A stretch of DNA of 64,000 nucleotides from Mariniflexile fucanivorans (GCF_004341235.1 NZ_SLUP01000004.1:368916-432915), one strand, 5' to 3'. Positions 1 to 9,229 are shown, counted from the stretch's first letter. Numbers and translations are program-made. Notes: generated by a model not told the origin, from the letters alone.

Positions 1-1449
1 GCTGGAGGTTCTAATGAACGCGAGGTTTTTGATATCAATGCAGGAGATTGGTTAAGTTTTAATACTATCGATTTAACGGGTGTGGTCTCAATAGAGGTTA
101 AAGCATCTGGGGTTAAAAACGATGTTTCATTAGAAGTGAGGCAAGGAAGCCAAACAGGAACATTATTAGCTACGATTCCTATTTCCAGCACAAGTAGTTA
201 CTCAACCTATCAAACATTTTCTGCGGATTTAAACCAGGCGGTTAATGGCTTATCCAATGTTTATTTTGTAGCAAATACAGGAAGTCAAACTGGGGAATTA
301 TTCAATATAGATATGCTTCGTTTTGCTGAAGATCCGTGTGGAAAAAGCATAGACAATCCTTTTGCTCGCGTAAATGCAGAAGATTTCTGCGATTCCTCAG
401 GTGTTGTTGTTGAAGACCTTTCCGTTTTTAACAAAGTAGTTAGCAATATTGAAAATACAGACTATATAAAATTCCCTAATGTCAACTTTGGAACTGATAC
501 TGTTTACAACACGATTAACATTTTAGCTGCTTCGGCTACAACGGGTGGCACCCTTGAAATAAGAAGTGATGCCATTGATGGTAATATACTCGCAACGGTA
601 ACTATCGAAAATACGGGAGATTGGAACCAATATAATAGTTTTTCTGGCACGGTTTCAAATCCTATCACAGGAGTTCACGACTTATATTTTATATTTAAAG
701 GAACAAGTGGGTATTTATTTAAGTTAGATTGGTTTCAATTTACTCAATATATTCCCGAATTAACCAATTTAGCCTTAGCTACAAACGGAGGTATTGCGTC
801 GCAATCAACTACAGATTATAGTGGAGAAGCCAGTAGAGGTAACGATGGTAATACCAATGGTAATTTTGGTGGTAATTCCGTAACCCATACCGCGCACGGA
901 ACCAATGGATCTAACACCCTTAAATGGTGGCAAGTAGATTTAGGTGCAAACAAGGCCATTTGGGAGATTGTAATTTATGGTAGAACAGGTAGTAATTACA
1001 TAAATGACTTAAACAACTTTACCGTAGAAGTTTTAAACGCTCATGGAGATGTTACATTCACCCAATTTTACGCAAACTATCCATCAGTCCGCCCATTAAC
1101 CATAGATACTGGAAATATTACAGGTAAAATTGTAAGGGTATCAAAAACTTCAGATCGAGGCTTGTCCCTTGCCGAGGTTGAAGTTTATGGTACAAGCACT
1201 TTAAGTGTTAACAATGAAGTGGTAAACAATATTAAAATTTACCCAAACCCAGTTTCAGATGTATTCAGAATTACTGAAAGTGTAGGTGCTTCGGTTGAAA
1301 TTTACAACATAGATGGTAAATTACTTTTGAAAAAAGCCATTGAAAACAACAATCAAGCACTTGATATAAGCAATTTTACAAGTGGATTGTACTTTGCCAA
1401 AATAGAAAATGAAGGTAAGGTTGTCATTAAAAAAATCATTAAACACTAA
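1..1449 (+). CDS. Secreted CBM6 / F5-8 type C protein with T9SS sorting domain (5' truncated)
   Basis: The reading frame is open from the first base, so the gene begins upstream and only its last 482 codons are seen. Two CBM6-like beta-sandwich units are visible (the end of one at about residues 1-110, a complete one at about 118-245, ending in the typical KLDWFQF strand). Next comes a coagulation factor 5/8 type C (CBM32/47-like) domain at about 255-395 containing WWQVDLG. The last 75 residues form a T9SS type A sorting domain (IYPNPVSD ... GLYFAKI ... KKIIKH). The visible part is therefore binding and secretion modules only; the catalytic domain, if any, lies outside the window. The protein is probably exported across the outer membrane and acts on surface or extracellular polysaccharide. 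Family assignment of the domains is by motif and fold pattern. Confidence 0.85.
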   Translation, partial: AGGSNEREVFDINAGDWLSFNTIDLTGVVSIEVKASGVKNDVSLEVRQGSQTGTLLATIPISSTSSYSTYQTFSADLNQAVNGLSNVYFVANTGSQTGELFNIDMLRFAEDPCGKSIDNPFARVNAEDFCDSSGVVVEDLSVFNKVVSNIENTDYIKFPNVNFGTDTVYNTINILAASATTGGTLEIRSDAIDGNILATVTIENTGDWNQYNSFSGTVSNPITGVHDLYFIFKGTSGYLFKLDWFQFTQYIPELTNLALATNGGIASQSTTDYSGEASRGNDGNTNGNFGGNSVTHTAHGTNGSNTLKWWQVDLGANKAIWEIVIYGRTGSNYINDLNNFTVEVLNAHGDVTFTQFYANYPSVRPLTIDTGNITGKIVRVSKTSDRGLSLAEVEVYGTSTLSVNNEVVNNIKIYPNPVSDVFRITESVGASVEIYNIDGKLLLKKAIENNNQALDISNFTSGLYFAKIENEGKVVIKKIIKH

Positions 1450-1493
1450 CTTTGTTTTATTTTTAAAATAAAGTGTTTTAAGTACTTAATATT

Positions 1494-1532
1494 AAACGTT
1501 CATTTTTTTTAATATAAAATGAGCGTTTTTTT
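1494..1532 (+). terminator. Rho-independent terminator
   Basis: A 13-bp stem (1494-1506 with 1516-1528, one G-U pair) is followed by a T run at 1526-1532. It lies 45 bp after the stop of the CBM protein and fits a terminator. Its 3' arm is also the start of a block repeated upstream of the next three genes. Confidence 0.65.
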
Positions 1533-1555
1533 ATACATTTTGGGTGATAGTTTAC
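1519..1555 (+). promoter_or_regulatory. Conserved upstream element, copy 1
   Basis: The block starts ATGAGCG, runs through a T tract and TATA, and ends GGGTGATAGTTTA. It begins 91 bp before the start codon at 1610. Similar blocks sit 94 and 91 bp before the next two paralogues. A TAnnnTTTG string inside it resembles the Bacteroidota -7 element (TAnnTTTG) with one extra spacer base. Promoter function is inferred. Confidence 0.4.
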
Positions 1556-1609
1556 ATGTTAACAATATGTTTTTACTACTTTAGAAGCATAACTAAAACT
1601 TTAAATATT

Positions 1610-2737
1610 ATGAAAAAAACATTACAATTATTATGCATGGTTGTTTTTGCAACAGCTACAATTCAAGCTCAAGTAGTAGCAATTGGAGGTACAGTTAATA
1701 TTAATGGTGTACTTTATACGGTTACCAATGACGCTGTAGGTTTAGAAACTGTGAATGCCGGGAATTATGCTAACGAAGGAGCTACCTCTGGCACAGACGG
1801 TACTGCTATTGGTGCTTTGGTAATACCTGCAAGTATAACGTCTGCAGGGATAACCTATAATGTAACGGGTCTTGAATGGCAAGCATTTGCAGGAAATACA
1901 AGCATAACTTCTGTAGATTTATCGGCATTAACAATTACCGAACTTCCTCAACAGGCTTTTTACGGAAACCCTATTACTTCTGTTATTTTGCCAAGTACAG
2001 TGACAAAAATCGGGCAATCTTGTTTCCAAAACTGTAGTGCAGTTAAATCTATAAATACAGGTAACATAACGGATCTTAGTTCACAAAGTGCCATGGGTGA
2101 AATGGCGGCTTTAACTTCTGTTGATTTTTCGAAAGTAACAACTATTGGTAAAAGATCATTTAGAAGTTCTAATGCTATAACTACGCTTGCACTTCCAAGT
2201 ATTACTTCTCTTGGGGATAGTTCAATAAATAGTACGTCTTTGACTACTTTAAGTATAGGTTCAGGTCTTACTTCTGTGAATTCAAATACTTTTAATAGTT
2301 TACCTGCTTTAACAGCTTTATACTGGAATGTTGTCGATCCTACAACGCTTAGTCCTACTTTTACTGGTTCAACTTTGGGTAATGTAACTTTATATGTGCC
2401 AACAGAGGCAGATGTAACGGCTTATAAGGCAAATGCGTATTGGTTTGGTCTTGGTTTTAAAGCGATTGTAGCAGGCACATTAAGCACAAACAACCTAGAA
2501 CAAGAATTAGGTTTCAGTTTCTATCCAAACCCAACCAATGGTGTTGTTTCAATAAAAAGCAAACAACTTAATAATGCAAGCGTTGGTGTTTACGACTTAA
2601 ACGGTAGAGTAATATTAAATAAAACTATTAGTGGTACATCATCAGAAATTAATATGTCAAATTTAGCTTCAGGTATTTATTTATTTAAAGTTCAAGTTGA
2701 AGATGCTGCATTCACAAAACGTATTGTAAAACAATAG
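1610..2737 (+). CDS. BspA-like leucine-rich-repeat surface protein with T9SS sorting domain (copy 1)
   Basis: A 375-residue protein with a signal peptide (MKKTLQLLCMVVFATATIQAQ), LRR_5/BspA-type repeats over about residues 60-275 (phrases such as ITSVILPSTVTKIG), and a T9SS type A sorting domain from about 290 (FSFYPNPTNG ... LFKV ... RIVKQ). An in-frame ATG exists 22 codons upstream, but the start at 1610 places a clean signal peptide at the N terminus and matches the two paralogues that follow. BspA-like proteins are known as adhesin or binding proteins; the ligand is unknown here. It is first of three tandem copies, each with its own upstream element and terminator, so they look like separate transcription units. 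Confidence 0.85.
   Translation: MKKTLQLLCMVVFATATIQAQVVAIGGTVNINGVLYTVTNDAVGLETVNAGNYANEGATSGTDGTAIGALVIPASITSAGITYNVTGLEWQAFAGNTSITSVDLSALTITELPQQAFYGNPITSVILPSTVTKIGQSCFQNCSAVKSINTGNITDLSSQSAMGEMAALTSVDFSKVTTIGKRSFRSSNAITTLALPSITSLGDSSINSTSLTTLSIGSGLTSVNSNTFNSLPALTALYWNVVDPTTLSPTFTGSTLGNVTLYVPTEADVTAYKANAYWFGLGFKAIVAGTLSTNNLEQELGFSFYPNPTNGVVSIKSKQLNNASVGVYDLNGRVILNKTISGTSSEINMSNLASGIYLFKVQVEDAAFTKRIVKQ
2477..2737 (+). repeat. T9SS sorting cassette, copy 1 of 3
   Basis: These 261 bp are nearly identical to 3575-3835 and 5528-5788, from ACATTAAGC to the stop codon, whereas the LRR parts of the three genes have diverged. It encodes the sorting domain. Similarity to copy 3 continues about 30 bp past the stop. 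Confidence 0.85.
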
Positions 2738-2765
2738 GTTTTAAAAATTAGTCATTCTTTAAAAC

Positions 2766-2802
2766 CCGTTTCAACAATATATTGTTGAAACGGTTTTTTT
2801 TT
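2766..2802 (+). terminator. Rho-independent terminator
   Basis: A perfect 13-bp stem (CCGTTTCAACAAT at 2766-2778 with its complement at 2781-2793) is followed by nine T residues. It closes the first BspA-like gene. Confidence 0.85.
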
Positions 2803-2859
2803 ATTTAGTAAAAACAATATTTAAATTTATTACATTATTTTAACGAAAATTCATGCAAA

Positions 2860-2897
2860 ATGAACTTTTTTTTATAAAATTTGAATGATAATTTATA
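2860..2897 (+). promoter_or_regulatory. Conserved upstream element, copy 2
   Basis: Same block type as 1519-1555: ATGAAC, T tract, TATA, then GAATGATAATTTATA, starting 94 bp before the ATG at 2954. It again contains a TAnnnTTTG string. Promoter role inferred from the constant distance to the start. Confidence 0.4.
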
Positions 2898-2953
2898 TAA
2901 TAAAGCCAGATAAAACACTAATTTTAAGCATTAACTTAAAAATTTTATTTATT

Positions 2954-3835
2954 ATGAAAAAAACATTACAATTATTTGTTGCCTTAATGGTAACAGCAAC
3001 AATGAGCGCGCAATTTACTGTTGATAATATTAGTTATTCGATAGTTTCTGGTACCGATGTTCAGGTAACAGGAAGTACTTTGGCAGCAGTATTAATTCCA
3101 TCTACAGTAGATGATTCGGGAACAACTTATACAGTCACTACAATTGCCACAAGTGCTTTTCAGAATAATACTACAATTGCGTCAGTAGTGACACCTAGTA
3201 CGTTAACAACAATTGGTGCCAATACTTTTAGAAGTACTACTAATTTAGTGTCTGTTGATTTTTCTGCATCTAATTTCACCGTACTTCCTGGAGTTACATT
3301 TAGACAGTCTGGAATTCAATCTATAAAACTCCCAGCTTCATTAACTACAATTGAAAATAATGCTTTTAGACAATGTACAAAATTAACATCTGTAACAGTT
3401 TTGAATGATACACCAATAACTATAAATCAATATGCGTTTAATAGTTTTGTAGATGATGGTGCTGCTGGTACAAATCTACCAGGTGCTACTTTAAATGTTC
3501 CTTCAGGTAAAACAGGTGCTTACGACTTAGCCGCATATTGGACAGAATTTGGTATAATTACTGATGGTGTAGTTACATTAAGCACAAACAAACTAGAACA
3601 AGAATTAGGTTTCAGTTTCTATCCAAACCCAACCAATGGTGTTGTTTCAATAAAAAGCAAACAACTTAATAATGCTAACGTAGGTGTTTACGATTTAAAC
3701 GGCAGAGAATTATTAAATAAAACAATTAGTGGTACATCTTCAGAAATTAATATCTCAAACTTAGCTTCAGGTATTTATTTATTTAAAGTTCAAGTTGAAG
3801 ATGCTGCATTCACAAAACGTATTGTAAAACAATAG
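2954..3835 (+). CDS. BspA-like leucine-rich-repeat surface protein with T9SS sorting domain (copy 2)
   Basis: A 293-residue paralogue of the previous gene: signal peptide MKKTLQLFVALMVTATMSAQ, a shorter LRR_5/BspA region at about residues 25-205, and the shared T9SS sorting domain at the end. The start at 2954 is preferred over an in-frame ATG 23 codons upstream because it puts the signal peptide first and matches the spacing to the upstream element seen in copies 1 and 3. Role as an exported adhesin or binding protein is inferred from the family; no enzymatic motif is visible. It has its own terminator. Confidence 0.85.
   Translation: MKKTLQLFVALMVTATMSAQFTVDNISYSIVSGTDVQVTGSTLAAVLIPSTVDDSGTTYTVTTIATSAFQNNTTIASVVTPSTLTTIGANTFRSTTNLVSVDFSASNFTVLPGVTFRQSGIQSIKLPASLTTIENNAFRQCTKLTSVTVLNDTPITINQYAFNSFVDDGAAGTNLPGATLNVPSGKTGAYDLAAYWTEFGIITDGVVTLSTNKLEQELGFSFYPNPTNGVVSIKSKQLNNANVGVYDLNGRELLNKTISGTSSEINISNLASGIYLFKVQVEDAAFTKRIVKQ
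3575..3835 (+). repeat. T9SS sorting cassette, copy 2 of 3
   Basis: 261 bp, near-identical to 2477-2737 and 5528-5788; the first 100 bases differ from copy 1 by only a few substitutions. Confidence 0.85.
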
Positions 3836-3862
3836 GTTTTTAGTAAATCATTCATTTACAGA

Positions 3863-3915
3863 AGGCTGTCTGATAAGTATATATAATACACTTTTCAGAT
3901 AGCCTCTTTTTTTTT
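3863..3915 (+). terminator. Terminator hairpin related to the AGGCTGTCTGA palindrome family
   Basis: Stem AGGCTGTCTGA (3863-3873) pairs with TCAGATAGCCT (3895-3905), followed by a nine-base T run. The ends match the outer arms of the longer palindromic elements at 5816, 16059 and 36465, but the inner part is missing, so it may be a deleted or minimal form of that element. Confidence 0.75.
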
Positions 3916-3987
3916 AATAAACTTCTATTAGTAATAAACTTTCTTTAAATATACTTTTTTCTCCCTTTTAACTTAAATTAATAAGAA

Positions 3988-4026
3988 ATGAGCGTTTTTT
4001 TATAGGGTTTGGGCTATAATTTATAG
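3988..4026 (+). promoter_or_regulatory. Conserved upstream element, copy 3
   Basis: Starts ATGAGCG, T tract, TATA, then GGGCTATAATTTATA, 91 bp before the original ATG at 4079. Here the upstream half of the copy-1 hairpin is absent, which shows that the block is kept independently of the terminator stem. Confidence 0.4.
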
Positions 4027-4078
4027 ATTTTTTATAGTTTTTTTAAGATTTTAGCATAACAACTAAAACTTTTTTATT

Positions 4079-5788
4079 ATGAAAAAAACATTATAATTAT
4101 TTGTTGCCTTATTGGTAACAACAACGCTTAGTGCACAAACGGTAGGAGACGTTTTTACTGATGGCGATTATAGTTATGAGGTAACAAGTGTTGCGCCCAA
4201 TGAAGCTGCAGTTACAGGAAGTACCTTAACGGCTGATATAGTGATACCAGATACGGCAACAGATGCTGCAACCACAACAACTTACAATGTTACTTCAATT
4301 GGAGGATCCGCTTTTGAGAGTTCAAGTATCACTACTGTAGTACTATCATCAAATGTCGTGAGATTAGAAATTAAAGCCTTTGCAGCTTGTGCCGCTTTAA
4401 CGAGTATAGAAGGCACATCAAATGTAACTTATATAGGGAATTACTGTTTTAATAACTGTAAAGCTCTCACAAAGCTGGAATTTCCTTCTCTTATAGAAAT
4501 AGGGACAGGTGCGATTTATAATTCAGTTATTGGGCCAGGAGGTATTAGTAGGTTTAATATTCCAAGTTCTGTAACAACGATTAGAAATATTTTATTAGGA
4601 CGACTTCAAAACTTAACTGCAGTTCAAGTGAATTGGCAAGATCCTGCTACTGAAGTTACGGTAGACCCAGCAAATTTTTTTAGAAATATAGCTATTGGAA
4701 CAGAAGGTACGGTAAAATTATATGTACCATCAGGAAAAAAATCAACTTATGAAACTACGGCGCCATGGAATCTATTTCATGTTAATAATATTATAGAAGG
4801 AACAATGCCACCAGAACCATTAGATCCAGTTGGAACCTTATTTACTATAGATGACATTGAGTATAGAGTAACAAGTGTTGATAATCTACAGGTAGAAGTA
4901 GCGTCTAGTACATTAACAGCTATAACAGTACCACCAACTGTTACAAAATTAGATGGTGATGCTAATACGTATAGTGTTACTGCCATTGGTAATGGTGCCT
5001 TTTTAGATAATACTACCGTAACATCTGTGGCACTTCCTACTTCGGTAACGGTGTTAAAAGGCGATGCGTTTAGTGGAGCTGTGAATTTAGAAACAATAAA
5101 CCTTGAGAATATTGTCACCATTGAAACTCAAAATGTGTTTTTTAATTGTCCAAAACTTACAACTGCTAATCTTGCAGCAGCAACTTCTATAGGTAATTTT
5201 GCATTTCATGGTTTAGCAAATAGTACGTTATCATCAATTAGTATACCTAGTATGGTAACTATTGGTGGTTCTGCGTTTAGAACAAGTGTAATACCATCTA
5301 TAGATATTCCAGCGACTGTTACTAGTATAGGAAATAACGCATTTCAGGATTGTACGTCTTTAACAGGCATTCAAGTTAACTGGGATACAGCTGGTGCTAT
5401 TCCGGTAATTGATACTTCTGTATTTACAAATTTAACAGTTAGCGGTATTACATTATATGTGCCAACAGGTTCAAGTGCTTTGTATCAAGCAGCAGATGTT
5501 TGGAAAGATTTTACAATTGTAGAAGGCACATTAAGCACAAACAACCTAGAACAAGAATTAGGTTTCAGTATCTATCCAAACCCAACAAACAGTATTGTTT
5601 CAATAAAAAGCAAACAACTTAATAATGCAAGTGTAGGTGTTTACGATTTAAACGGTAGAGCTTTATTAAGCCAAACTATTAGTGGTACATCTTCAGAAGT
5701 TAATATTTCTAACTTAGCTTCTGGTATCTATTTATTTAAAGTTCAAGTGGAAGATGCTGCATTTACAAAACGTATTGTAAAACAATAG
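4079..5788 (+). pseudogene. BspA-like LRR / T9SS protein (copy 3) with a stop codon in the signal peptide
   Basis: The ATG at 4079 is followed by the same opening as copies 1 and 2, but codon 6, CAA (Gln) in the paralogues, is TAA at 4094-4096. After that stop the frame stays open to 5788: a TTG at 4112 would give 558 residues lacking the hydrophobic core of the signal peptide. The body holds two successive LRR_5/BspA blocks (about residues 5-230 and 240-465, each starting with a DxxYxVTSV-type strand), so it is an internally doubled version of its neighbours. It ends in the shared T9SS sorting domain. The intact body suggests a recent lesion, a sequencing error, read-through, or phase-variation-like silencing. 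As written, the product would not be exported. Confidence 0.75.
5528..5788 (+). repeat. T9SS sorting cassette, copy 3 of 3
   Basis: 261 bp, near-identical to 2477-2737 and 3575-3835. The 3' flank (about 30 bp past the stop) also matches that of copy 1, so the duplicated unit includes the downstream region. Confidence 0.85.
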
Positions 5789-5815
5789 GTTTTTAAAAAA
5801 TTAGTCATTCTTTTA

Positions 5816-5956
5816 AAAGAGTCTGTCTGAAAAGTGTTATTCTGAGTCATATTGAGCTCGTCGAAATATTTTATCTTATTGATATAAATATCGATTTCGA
5901 CTAGCTCAACCAGACAAAGTAAATACAATACACTTTTCAGGCAGACTCTTTTTTTT
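5816..5956. repeat. Palindromic intergenic element, copy B
   Basis: About 140 bp with two nested inverted repeats: outer arms AAAGAGTCTGTCTGAAAAGTG and its near-complement ending at about 5951, and inner arms around TTGAGCTCGTCGAAAT and TTTCGACTAGCTCAA. It ends in a T run and can act as a terminator for the BspA-like copy 3. It shares its inner and outer arms with 16059-16187 (same orientation) and 36465-36593 (opposite orientation). No coding capacity is likely. The rest of the 348-bp gap up to 6137 is AT-rich and holds only the presumed promoter of the next cluster. Confidence 0.8.
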
Positions 5957-6136
5957 ATTTCGGCATAATTCTGTAAAAATTATCTCAAAAAAAAGAAATA
6001 TAAATAGAAGTATAGCTAAATGAACCATCGTTTATAGTATATGGATAATTAGTTATACACTTAATCTAAATTTATTGCAAAATTGCATGGTAAATCAAAT
6101 CATTCATAAAATCATTCAATTCTTAATTTAATTTTG

Positions 6137-7732
6137 ATGAAGTTAAAAGTTAAAATATTACTTTTTATAGTAGCAGTCTTGCCAAAAGCATTGTTTGCCG
6201 ATGTAAAAGTTAATGCCATATTTTCCAACCACATGGTAGTACAACGTGATACTAAAATTCCTGTTTGGGGTTGGGCAGATCCTAACGAAAAAGTTGAGGT
6301 TACAGGCAGTTGGGGTAAAACTGCTGCAGTAGTCACTGGAGCAAATGGTAGATGGCGCGTAGATTTACAAACACCCAAAGCTGGTGGCCCATATACCATT
6401 ACTATTTCTGGGAAAAACAAAATAGTAATAAACGATGTGTTGTCGGGCGAAGTTTGGTTGTGCACAGGACAATCCAATATGGATTTTGCCTTAGGAAAAT
6501 TCTTGAACGACTCCAGGGAACCGCAGTATCAGCCTTTAGTTGAACATATAAGAAACGAAGTTGCCAATGCGAATGATGACCAACTTCGGCATATAGAAGT
6601 GCTTCAAAACACCTCATTATTCGAAAAACAAACCGAATTTAAAGGAGAATGGATAAGTGCTGTTCCAAATCAAGTAAATAAAATTACGGCAACGGGTTAT
6701 TTCTTTGCTAAAGAATTAAGGAAACGATTAAATGTGCCTATTGGTTTGGTGGAATGTTCTTGGGGTGGTACACGCGTGCAACCTTGGATTTCGGAAGAAA
6801 CGTATATGTTAGACAAAGACCTGAAAGATTATTTTGAAGCCACTAGAAAGGAAATTAATGAAACCATAAAAAAAATGGATGCTAAAGATTACGTGGATGC
6901 CGATTATGAGCATGCTTTAGCCATTTGGAAAGAAAAAGGAGAGAAAGGCAACAAACCAAAACCTACCAAACACCCAAAGGATGATATGCAACTTCCTGCA
7001 ACCTTATACAATGGTATGTTGAATTCGATAATCCCTTATGCTATAAAAGGTGCCATTTGGTACCAAGGTGAAAGTAATGGGGTGTATATGCCTAATGAAT
7101 ATGAAGATTATTTTACTGCCATGATAAACGGTTGGAGATCTGACTGGAATCAAGGTGATTTTTCATTTTACTGGGTGCAATTAGCAGGTTGTGAAAGAGC
7201 AAATGATGAAGCTGATAAAGGTTGGGCAACCGTAAACGATAAATTAAGAAGAAGCTTAAAACTACCAAATACAGGAATGGCTGTTTTGTACGATATTGGT
7301 GAAGCAAGTGATATACACCCACACAATAAAATGGATGCAGGGAAACGATTGGCACTTTGGGCTTTAGAAAAAGATTATAATAAAAAAGTGGATGCGGTAA
7401 GTGGTCCATTATACAAATCGAAAAAAGTAAAAGGAAACAAAATACAGTTACAATTTACCGAAGTTGGTTCTGGTTTAACCGTCGCCAATAAGCATCTTCT
7501 AAATGAAGCAGTTTCAGTTAACGAGCCATTAAAAACCTTTGAAATAGTTGGTGAAGATGGTAAATGGCAACCCGCCGAAGCCAAAATAATTTCAAAAAAT
7601 AAAATTGAAGTTTGGAATGCAGCAGTTTCAAATCCAACTAACGTGCGTTATGCTTGGGCTGGCTATCCAGAAGGTGCTAATTTATACAATAAAGAAGGTT
7701 TGCCAGCGGCCGTATTTTCAACAGAAAAATAA
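6137..7732 (+). CDS. Secreted sialate O-acetylesterase-type carbohydrate esterase
   Basis: A 531-residue SGNH-fold esterase. It has a signal peptide (about residues 1-20, ending LFA), an N-terminal beta domain (NAIFSNHMVVQRD ... VPVWGWA-type strand), the block GEVWLCTGQSNM with the presumed nucleophile Ser113, AIWYQGESN (block with the oxyanion residue), and a C-terminal Asp392-x-His394 pair (SDIHPHNK). This order is that of the sialate O-acetylesterase family, whose PUL members often remove acetyl groups from xylan or other polysaccharides. A TTG one codon upstream is disregarded in favour of the ATG at 6137. It is first in the plus-strand enzyme cluster and lies 27 bp before the GH30 gene. 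The acetylated substrate is unknown. Confidence 0.88.
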   Translation: MKLKVKILLFIVAVLPKALFADVKVNAIFSNHMVVQRDTKIPVWGWADPNEKVEVTGSWGKTAAVVTGANGRWRVDLQTPKAGGPYTITISGKNKIVINDVLSGEVWLCTGQSNMDFALGKFLNDSREPQYQPLVEHIRNEVANANDDQLRHIEVLQNTSLFEKQTEFKGEWISAVPNQVNKITATGYFFAKELRKRLNVPIGLVECSWGGTRVQPWISEETYMLDKDLKDYFEATRKEINETIKKMDAKDYVDADYEHALAIWKEKGEKGNKPKPTKHPKDDMQLPATLYNGMLNSIIPYAIKGAIWYQGESNGVYMPNEYEDYFTAMINGWRSDWNQGDFSFYWVQLAGCERANDEADKGWATVNDKLRRSLKLPNTGMAVLYDIGEASDIHPHNKMDAGKRLALWALEKDYNKKVDAVSGPLYKSKKVKGNKIQLQFTEVGSGLTVANKHLLNEAVSVNEPLKTFEIVGEDGKWQPAEAKIISKNKIEVWNAAVSNPTNVRYAWAGYPEGANLYNKEGLPAAVFSTEK

Positions 7733-7759
7733 TTTTTTCAACAGAATAGATATTTAACC

Positions 7760-9211
7760 ATGATGAATAACAAAACATTTAAAGCCATTTCAAAATCTTT
7801 TTTGTTGGCTGCTTTGTGCTTTTCTTTTAATACGCTTTTTGCTCAAAAAGTAGAGTTGGTTTACACTACAGCGTCTCTGCGTTGGGTAAATTCCAAAAAG
7901 TTTATTAAAAAAAACAATGGCACTGCTACGCCAGATATTACTGTATATACCGATAGTCCATTACAAAAAGTAGATGGTATTGGTGGCGCATTTAACGAGT
8001 TGGGCTGGGAAGCCATTAAAGCGCTAGACACAAAAGGGTCGCAAGAAGTTATGGATGCCTTATTTTCAAAAGAAGGCTGTAATTTTTCAATGTGCCGAAT
8101 TCCGTTAGGTGCTTCAGATTACTCATTAAGTTATTATTCAAGTAACGATGTTCCTGAGGATTTCGAAATGCGCGATTTTAATATAGATAGAGATCGCTAT
8201 ATATTAATTCCGTATTTAAAAGAAGCCCTAAAAGTGCGACCAGATTTACAAATCTGGGCATCACCATGGTCGCCACCAGCATGGATGAAAGTAAACGAGC
8301 ATTATGCCATGAGAAGTGGTGATTTTGAAAATGCTAAAGAGGGGAATAAAATGAATATTGGAGCTGAAATTAATAATAACGCTACGGCCTTCAAAATGCA
8401 AGAACGTTACTTAAAAGCTTATGCCTTATACTTTTCAAAATTTGTTCAGTCGTATGCCAAAGCGGGCGTTCCGTTGTTCGCCATCATGCCTCAAAACGAA
8501 ATTGCTTTTCAACCAAACTGGCCAAGTTGTACTTGGAGACCAGAAGATATGGCTTATTTTATTGATGGATTTCTGGGACCTCAATTTAGAAATGATAAAT
8601 TAGATACGGAGATTTGGCTGGGTACTGTTAATTCAAGTAATCCTAATTATGTAAAAACAATATTGGAATACAAAACGGCGGCTAAGCACATTTCAGGTGT
8701 AGGGTTTCAGTGGGGAGGCGCAAAAGCCATTCCAACCGTTCATAAAGAATTTCCAGATTTAAAATTGATGCAAACAGAAAATAAATGTGGTGAACATGAA
8801 AACGATTGGACTTCGGTTGAAAGATCATGGAGCGATTTGGTTCACTATTTCAATAATGGGGCTGGATCTTACATGTACTGGAACATGGTTTTAGACGAAA
8901 CAGGAAAAAGTGCTTGGGGATGGCCTCAAAACTCGATGGTGGTTATCGATAAAAATTCAAAAGCCATAACCTATACCGATGAGTTTTATTTATTTAAACA
9001 CCTATCGCATTTTGTACAACCAGGCGATCAGTTATTAAAATCTTCCGAAGGAAAAAACCATTTAGCGTTCCAGTTAAAAGATGGGCGTACGTTGGTTTTG
9101 CTTAATAACCCGGAGAAAGATTTAAAAACAGTAACTATAAAGGTAGGTAATCAACTAGTGAGTGTAGAGGTTCAACCCGTATCAATTAATACGATCATTT
9201 TAAACAATTAA
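7760..9211 (+). CDS. GH30 family glycoside hydrolase
   Basis: A 483-residue secreted GH30 enzyme. It has a signal peptide to about residue 28 (LFAQ), then the (beta/alpha)8 core beginning VDGIGGAFNELGW, with WASPWSPPAWMK, the general acid/base Glu247 in MPQNE, and the nucleophile Glu340 in MQTENK. The last about 70 residues form the small beta-sandwich typical of GH30. Known GH30 activities include beta-glucosidase, beta-1,6-glucanase, beta-xylosidase and glucuronoxylanase; the subfamily cannot be told from sequence reading. Its neighbours (esterase, GH39) fit exo- or endo-action on xylose- or glucose-containing side chains in the periplasm. It is 18 bp from the GH39 gene, which suggests an operon. 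Confidence 0.88.
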   Translation: MMNNKTFKAISKSFLLAALCFSFNTLFAQKVELVYTTASLRWVNSKKFIKKNNGTATPDITVYTDSPLQKVDGIGGAFNELGWEAIKALDTKGSQEVMDALFSKEGCNFSMCRIPLGASDYSLSYYSSNDVPEDFEMRDFNIDRDRYILIPYLKEALKVRPDLQIWASPWSPPAWMKVNEHYAMRSGDFENAKEGNKMNIGAEINNNATAFKMQERYLKAYALYFSKFVQSYAKAGVPLFAIMPQNEIAFQPNWPSCTWRPEDMAYFIDGFLGPQFRNDKLDTEIWLGTVNSSNPNYVKTILEYKTAAKHISGVGFQWGGAKAIPTVHKEFPDLKLMQTENKCGEHENDWTSVERSWSDLVHYFNNGAGSYMYWNMVLDETGKSAWGWPQNSMVVIDKNSKAITYTDEFYLFKHLSHFVQPGDQLLKSSEGKNHLAFQLKDGRTLVLLNNPEKDLKTVTIKVGNQLVSVEVQPVSINTIILNN

Positions 9212-9229
9212 GAATATATATAAAAAAGA

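Noticed and set aside
1544..1609. Longer N-terminal start for BspA-like copy 1 (and the equivalent at 2885-2953 for copy 2)
   Set aside because: The extra residues precede a clean signal peptide, are not shared between paralogues, and overlap the conserved upstream element.
5743..5928. A 61-codon minus-strand reading frame, with a similar-looking 63-codon plus-strand frame at 36479-36670
   Set aside because: Both fall inside the palindromic intergenic elements. The peptides resemble each other only because the repeat is present in opposite orientations; neither has gene-like features.
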